Made by a program: the position numbers and the translations under genes
In this document: positions 59,701 through 64,000 of the stretch, one piece after another
How the letters are laid out: each line of letters starts with the position of its first letter
How positions within the stretch are numbered: position 1 is the first letter of the stretch
Source: Lucifuga dentata
Taxonomy: Eukaryota > Chordata > Actinopteri > Ophidiiformes > Bythitidae
Assembly (NCBI GenBank): GCA_014773175.1
Contig: VXCM01002879.1
Coordinates: 1 to 64,000 of the forward strand
DNA length: 64,000 nt
Reading direction: 5' to 3'
The notes under the pieces: generated by a model
Told to the model about the DNA's origin: nothing
The model's input: the letters and a program-made list of their open reading frames with translations, nothing else
Database searches by the model: none

Positions 59701-62305
59701 AGGGTTAGATGGAGGCAGATGATTCGCTGTGGTGACCTCTGAAGGGAAAGCCGAAAGGAAAAGAAGAAGAAACAATTATGTTTTAAATGTAGACTATGAA
59801 TGTTTAAATTAATTATTGAAAAGAATAAGTGCAATGAAAGGACCATATTAGTGATTTGATTTTGTGATTGAGCCTGATAAATATTACCAGCATACACATT
59901 ATGTTATTGCCGACCATTTTTCAAAACAGAAAACTGTATTTTAGGCTTTGTGTTATGTTAAAAAAAAAAAAAAAAAAANAAAAAAAAAAAAAAAAAATCC
60001 CCTCATCTTTCAAAATCAAATGTTCAGGTGATGCACCCACCTTAAAATTCAATATTTTACCTGCTAAACTTCTGCATGATTGTATCTCTTTTAATTTCTT
60101 GGTTAAATCAGTCTTCTCCTGGGACTGTGTTTCCTGCCGGAGACATCCATTTTCTTTTGCGTTGGTGCACTTAAATTAAGTAACTGTGACAAAATATTTA
60201 ATGGACGTTGTCGCTGAACTAATTATTTTTAGTTGTTACACTGTTAGAGAGGTGTTGATTCAGCTCTGTCACTTTTGAGGGCGGAGCCTGTGTTGTTATT
60301 TCATTGGACTGCCTTATATTGTACCATGTTTCTTAAAATTTTGCTCACCTCATTCACTTGTATGCCAAAATATTAGAAACATGGTACAATATAATATATT
60401 GCATTGAAAAGGTCTTTTGATTTTTCTGGCCACTAAGTGTATTTTCAGCTTTTATTCTGTTCTCAGCGAATGAGGCAGAGCTTGGAGTGATAGGGTCCCT
60501 GTATTTTTTTTTTCCTTTCAAATACCTGGCATCCAAAAGTACAAAATGGAAAATCTTCAAGCTGAAGCAAGGAATCAGAAAGTAGAAGCCATGCTCTGAA
60601 AGAAATAATGCATGAATCTCTCTTTACTCATAGCCATGGATGACAGTCTTTTCTTTATGTAAAAAAATTCAGAGGGGCTTCTTCTTCAAAATGGAATTCA
60701 AGCACGAGGGCTTGAAAATCATCTGTGATCATATACGTGGCAAGATGTTCAATTGTGATTATGTACTTGTCATCCAAAGTCATTTAATCCAGCAGCTGTG
60801 GGTAGTTTGAGGAAAACACAAGGCCTGGTGTTCATACATATTCCAGTAGGCCTGTTCACAGACATGCCCTTCAGTTTGGCAGCGTTTACAGTTGTTTTCT
60901 GCATTGCCAGCAGAGTTAAGAAGCCAAATGTTTGCTGCTTCCAACCTTCTCCTCATTTAAATTTGGTGTTTTAGCAGAGGTGAAACACCAAGCTTGACAG
61001 AAAGATAAGCTTGATTTATCTTTCTGTCATCATACGAACCGATCGACTGTTACAGATTGATTCGATTGAAGAGCAGAAATGTAAACAGCATTTTTACTGT
61101 TGCAGGCAGGTTAGTTATAACACCTGTTTTGTGATGTAGTGAAGAATCAAACTTCTTTAAATTGCGAACAATGGTGGGAGCAGATTTGTACCCTTCTAAG
61201 CTGAAGTGGAAGTAATACTGGAATATTCACGAACACATCACCCTGTCTGCAACTTGAATTTATTGCACCACGTGCCTCTACTCTGGCTATTGCCTTCCAA
61301 ATAAATGCCATAATTTATTGCTACTGTATTACGTGTGGCTGCTTCAGCATTTCTTACCAATGGATCGACTGTTTGTGGATGAAGAGGGGATAAATCTCAC
61401 TGTTAGATTTATATTGCTATTTTACAAAAGTTGCCTTCAGATGAAAAACCTCATGAGAATTTGTAGATGTTCTGAAGAGCCCGTGTGCTGTCGTGTGGAA
61501 TTTCAATCCAGATTATTCAGTGTGAGTGTGACCCATCAGGTCAAAAATGTGGAGACACCACTGTGTGCATGAATATGCATAAATGTGTACCTTGCACTCT
61601 TCAGAATCTAGGTTGTCTTGAGGCTGAATGTCAATAGTGCTTTACGTGGCTCACACAAGGTTTAAAGGAAAGTTACAGTACCAAGAAAATATGTTTAAAA
61701 TCATTGCATACAATCTGTGAAATGTTGCTGTAAAGATTCCATTCATCCATTGGAGACGTAGCGAGTACAAACACATAGTATGCATCTTAACCAAAACGAG
61801 CCACCAGGTACCTAGCATTCTCGATTTTTCCTTATGACAATGTAGATTCTTTAAATTTCCAGTTATGCAAAGGAATTGGCCTTGTAACCTGGCTGTGACC
61901 TACCTGTCAAATTACAGTATGATAATTCATTTTATTTAACTTTCTCACATCAGCCGTGTGACTGAATATTCAGGAACAATTCCTTTCAGTTTATTATATT
62001 CGATGTTTTATGTATGACAGTGTAACAAACTGCGGCACTGTAAAACAAGAATTCCATTAATGCAAAAGCAGTCATTTCTTTTTTTGTTTGCATTCAGATC
62101 CCATTTACTTCTGGCAGCAGACAGCAGAAGATATCACGGTGAGCATGCGCATGCCCGAGGGCATCACCAAAGACGAGGTGCGGTTCAGGCTGACGGCGGA
62201 CAACGTGAGCGTTGGAGTTCAAGGTTTCCCTCCCTTACTGGAAGGCCAGCTGCACGCATCCATCGACCCTGAGGCCAGCGCTTGGATCATCAAAAACGAC
62301 AAAAG
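47780..62305 (+). CDS. NUDCD1: NUDCD1 (NudC domain-containing 1), first six exons; 3' end outside window
   Basis: NudC-family protein (also called CML66) with a CS/p23-like domain, a family linked to HSP90 co-chaperone activity. Coding exons: 47780-47894, 48425-48579, 50279-50464, 53853-54036, 55824-56012, 62098-62305. The start is [20 protein letters not shown]. Later matches to human are [69 protein letters not shown]. The CS domain is in exon 6: [20 protein letters not shown], then [19 protein letters not shown]. Exon phases agree at all five junctions. Exon 3 is affected by an assembly duplication, and the copy of its start nearest the rest of the exon was used. About 345 residues are present of about 583 expected. 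Confidence 0.95.
50184..50308. other. Exact 62-bp direct duplication around N (50246) at NUDCD1 exon 3
   Basis: 50184-50245 and 50247-50308 are identical and include the acceptor and the first 30 bases of exon 3. With the N they add 63 nt, so a read-through from the first acceptor stays in frame. The human protein supports a single copy of [10 protein letters not shown]. Confidence 0.92.
50465..53852 (+). other. NUDCD1 intron 3
   Basis: AT-rich, without a recognisable gene; the only repeat I can name is the CCATCCATCC remnant near 53.5 kb. Open frames of 60-110 codons on both strands show no family resemblance. Confidence 0.6.
53490..53590 (+). repeat. CCATCCATCC-type fish repeat remnant
   Basis: Contains CCATCCATCCATCCAGTATC, then CTTATCCTATTCAGGATCGA and GGAGCCTATCTCAGC. 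It is a degraded copy of a very common fish repeat with the consensus flavour CCATCCATC...GCTTATCC...GGGTCG...GGAGCCTATCCCAGC. It lies in NUDCD1 intron 3. Confidence 0.6.
54623..54660. repeat. Perfect hairpin, 17-bp arms, 4-nt loop, then AAATGTC/AAATAAGTC tandem
   Basis: GAATATGACTGCTGAGG at 54623-54639 pairs exactly with 54644-54660. It is directly followed (54660-54730) by an irregular tandem of CAAATGT and CAAATTAAATAAGT units. Confidence 0.9.
54958..55335 (+). mobile_element. TTAA-flanked inverted-repeat element, copy 5 (internally deleted)
   Basis: Only about 378 bp, but with both ends and TTAA at 54958-54961 and 55332-55335. The central part, present in copies 2 and 4, is missing. It lies in the NUDCD1 intron between exons 4 and 5. 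Confidence 0.7.
56711..56740. repeat. Perfect hairpin, 12-bp arms, 6-nt loop
   Basis: GTGTTTCTATGG at 56711-56722 pairs exactly with 56729-56740, in NUDCD1 intron 5, about 220 bp before the CACCATAGCAAC minisatellite. Confidence 0.85.
56960..57245 (+). repeat. Degenerate minisatellite (CACCATAGCAAC-type)
   Basis: A loose tandem array of units resembling ACACCATAGCAACCACCTAG with variable spacing. At least eight imperfect units can be read. It lies in NUDCD1 intron 5, just before the two DNA elements at 57.4 and 57.8 kb. Confidence 0.6.
57401..57782. mobile_element. Short Tc1/mariner-like inverted-repeat element
   Basis: Ends pair as inverted repeats: GGGCCAGAAGTTTGAGGCCA at the left, and its imperfect complement GGCCTCAAACTTTTGGCC at the right, next to TA. 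No transposase segment is recognisable. It is a non-autonomous remnant in NUDCD1 intron 5, directly upstream of TTAA element copy 6. Confidence 0.65.
57820..58473 (-). mobile_element. TTAA-flanked inverted-repeat element, copy 6
   Basis: The best-preserved copy. It has TTAA at 57820-57823 and 58470-58473 and terminal inverted repeats of roughly 75-80 bp (start AGGATCATACCGGCCATTTT, end AAAATGGCCCGTATGGTCCT). Orientation matches copy 3. The first 64 bp are doubled around the N at 57889, which is an assembly artefact. Confidence 0.78.
57825..57953. other. Exact 64-bp direct duplication around N (57889)
   Basis: 57825-57888 and 57890-57953 are identical. In the left terminal repeat of TTAA element copy 6. 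Confidence 0.85.
59623..59780 (+). mobile_element. LINE 3' end with C-terminal coding segment
   Basis: The plus-strand frame 59623-59742 encodes 39 residues and a stop, including [20 protein letters not shown] and ending [11 protein letters not shown]. This is the widely repeated C-terminus of a fish non-LTR retrotransposon and is followed by GAAGGGAAAGCCGAAAGGAA and an A/G-rich tail. It is a 5'-truncated insertion in NUDCD1 intron 5. Confidence 0.7.
59834..60215 (+). mobile_element. TTAA-flanked inverted-repeat element, copy 7 (truncated)
   Basis: The left end (AAAGGACCATATTAGTGATT) and left half are recognisable, and the right terminal repeat is missing. It contains a long poly-A run with an N at 59979. 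Confidence 0.6.
60245..60395 (+). repeat. Dispersed repeat family B, copy 2, with 18-bp inverted repeat
   Basis: Contains GTGTTGATTCAGCTCTGTCA and TTCATTGGACTGCCTTATAT. Inside it, 60316-60333 and 60375-60392 are perfect 18-bp inverted repeats (ATATTGTACCATGTTTCT) separated by 41 bases. Confidence 0.5.
60995..61029. repeat. Perfect hairpin, 14-bp arms, 7-nt loop
   Basis: TGACAGAAAGATAA at 60995-61008 pairs exactly with 61016-61029, in NUDCD1 intron 5. Confidence 0.88.
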
Positions 62306-63540
62306 GTGTGCAGTCTGGTCTGTGCTTTGCTGTTGTTCAGGAGATTGTTCTCTGATTTCAAGTATTTACAGAAACTCAGCAGTGACGAAGGAAGCCTCAC
62401 AGTACATGACGGCAGTATCTCAGCTTTTGAGAGCATTGCGTCTGAATGTGACCCNCACCCTCAAAGAACACTTTCTATCTACAGGCATCTTTGTTCACTT
62501 TCACTATTTGACAACCTCATCTCAGACTCATGCACCTCACACAAACAGCATGCACCCTATGGCAGTTTGGATCTCAGAAAAGGGAATTGTTTCATATTTG
62601 GGGAAACACTGGATGAGCACCGAGTTTTCTTCCACCATCCCAGGGATTTAAAAGTTGGACCGATATACTGATGAGCTTTGCACAAGTTGAATTTGTTTCA
62701 CTTGTCATCATAATGACTTGGAAAATGTTTTGAAACGTAATTAGACAATTCCTGAGATATGGAACACGTCGGAATGGTTTAAAAATTATGTTGAAAAATT
62801 TATAATATAATTTTAATAGATATGATGGCTCAGCCTGTCACTGTAGGGAATGTAGAGTAGTATAGACTTGAGCACATTAAAATGTCCAGTCAAGAAAGAC
62901 ACATCTGAAGGTGTAAAGTTTGAAATGGAAAACGGAGGACTTCCAGGACTTCGTAACAGGGTTGTCATATGTATCTTACTCACTTCATAAGCTGGTTGTG
63001 AATGTGAATTGAGTCATACTCCCACTGAAAGACCTTTCTTCTACATCTCTACCAATTCTGAATCCCTGCTTCCTGTTTTTCACAGAAAAGTCCTTCGATG
63101 CTCCATTCAGTGCAAAAACATATTACATAGCTTCTTTGTTAGTTTTCTGATAAACCTTGAGAGCTGTTTGTGAATGTGTGCTATTATTAGTGTCTCCCTC
63201 CCAAAGATTTTTCTCTCTTTCATACTTTTTCCTCAGTCAATGCTTTTCTAGCAAGGGCAATTTGTTTACCATCGTTCAGCACTTGATGGAATTTAATTTG
63301 TTACATTGACCGTTTCTCTTTAGGCGTATCTGTGGATTATCTGCTACTTGTGTACCTTGTGCCCTTAGATGCCCTTTTGAATGTGGCTATCTTAAAGAAA
63401 TACAGTTGTATTGTGTGATTTATTGTGTTTTCCAGTCAGTACTTAAGGGACACGATGATAGCCAAACAAAATACAAAATAGATGGCAAGCTAAAATGGCA
63501 GGATTCTGATGGGCATCTAGCTGAGATAAGTGACTGTGTG

Positions 63541-63585
<45 letters not shown>

Positions 63586-64000
63586 NAATGTAAATATCTA
63601 AAAAAACAAAACAAAAAAAAAACAGCCAATTTCTTTTGTTGTCTATGCAGAGCGGAGCCCAAAGGTAGGAGTTACGCTCGTTATAAAACATCATCTTAGC
63701 TTTTTTCTTTAGCTGTTTTTTTTTTTGTTATCTTTAGCTTTTTTCTGAGCATCTTACTTTCTTTTGTCCAGAACTGAATTAAGAGGCTTAGCCTTTGTGT
63801 TTACTTTCCAAATATAGACCTATTTTTATAACAGAAATACAACAGGAGTATGAGCAATACAGGTTTTTGAAGTCTGATGTTAAAGTCACATCCTGTTGAT
63901 ACCAACATTGTTATTTAGAAATCAGACTTTTCGAAATAATCTGATGAAAAACCTGACAAGAACATAAGAATCAATATTGCATTTTTTTTTCCCTGTTTTT
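62306..64000 (+). other. NUDCD1 intron after exon 6 (runs off the window)
   Basis: I could not find the next NUDCD1 exon, expected to complete the CS domain. The stretch holds Ns at 62455 and 63586, the (GT)n array and simple T-rich sequence. Confidence 0.6.
63536..63585. repeat. (GT)n microsatellite ending at N
   Basis: About 23 GT units ending at an N at 63586, so the array length is uncertain. In the NUDCD1 intron after exon 6. Confidence 0.9.

Larger units (their letters stand above)
56013..62097 (+). other. NUDCD1 intron 5
   Basis: A 6.1-kb intron holding the hairpin at 56711, the minisatellite, the Tc1-like element, TTAA elements 6 and 7, a (GT)n at 58552-58576, the LINE 3' end, repeat family B and the hairpin at 60995. 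The 156-codon minus-strand frame at 58624-59094 is taken as chance. Confidence 0.7.

Noticed and set aside
1..60215. Regularly recurring similar segments suggesting a repeat array such as CRISPR
   Set aside because: Copies are 380-650 bp, far apart, in both orientations and have transposon-type inverted ends; the genome is a vertebrate one.
63420..63530. Possible seventh NUDCD1 exon after TTTTCCAG at 63436
   Set aside because: The translation does not resemble the expected end of the CS domain and no phase-compatible match was found.

Overview
The window is vertebrate nuclear DNA, almost certainly from a teleost fish. Its genes are split into many small exons with GT-AG introns. The non-coding part is AT-rich and full of microsatellites and of fish-type elements: Tc1/mariner remnants, short inverted-repeat elements flanked by TTAA, and LINE tails. 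Three recognisable genes account for all the coding sequence I can support: PKHD1L1 (minus strand), ENY2 (minus) and NUDCD1 (plus). They lie in the same order and relative orientation as in human 8q23. I could not name the species.

Positions 1-41,697 (minus) hold PKHD1L1 (fibrocystin-L), a giant secreted or cell-surface protein. I place 67 coding exons, read from the signal-peptide exon at about 41.7 kb down to 761. In protein order they encode a signal peptide, IPT/TIG domains, a PA14 domain, a beta-rich middle region, more IPT domains, a cupredoxin-like domain, more IPT domains, a first G8 domain, parallel beta-helix (PbH1) sequence, a basic/proline-rich linker, a second G8 domain and a second beta-helix. 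By comparison with the human protein, the last several hundred residues, including the C-terminal membrane segment, lie beyond the left edge. A TATA-like promoter and a possible 5' non-coding exon sit near 42.1 kb.

Positions 41.75-45.6 kb are intergenic. Positions 45,656-47,291 (minus) hold ENY2, a complete 96-residue subunit shared by the SAGA deubiquitinase module and TREX-2. About 0.3 kb of intergenic DNA separates its non-coding first exon from NUDCD1 and probably acts as a bidirectional promoter. Positions 47,780-62,305 (plus) hold the first six coding exons of NUDCD1. They end inside the CS (p23-like) domain, and the remaining exons lie to the right of the window.

The most useful unexpected observation concerns the assembly. 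Nine single-N positions are each flanked by exact direct copies of 62-67 bp. This looks like contigs joined without merging their overlap. Two of these false duplications fall on coding exons (PKHD1L1 and NUDCD1) and, by chance, keep the reading frame, so gene predictors would accept them. I found no prokaryotic-type or new biological system. The other points of interest are a seven-copy TTAA-flanked element family, Tc1 remnants, several perfect snap-back hairpins, and a tetra-arginine, possibly furin-cleavable, linker in the fish PKHD1L1.
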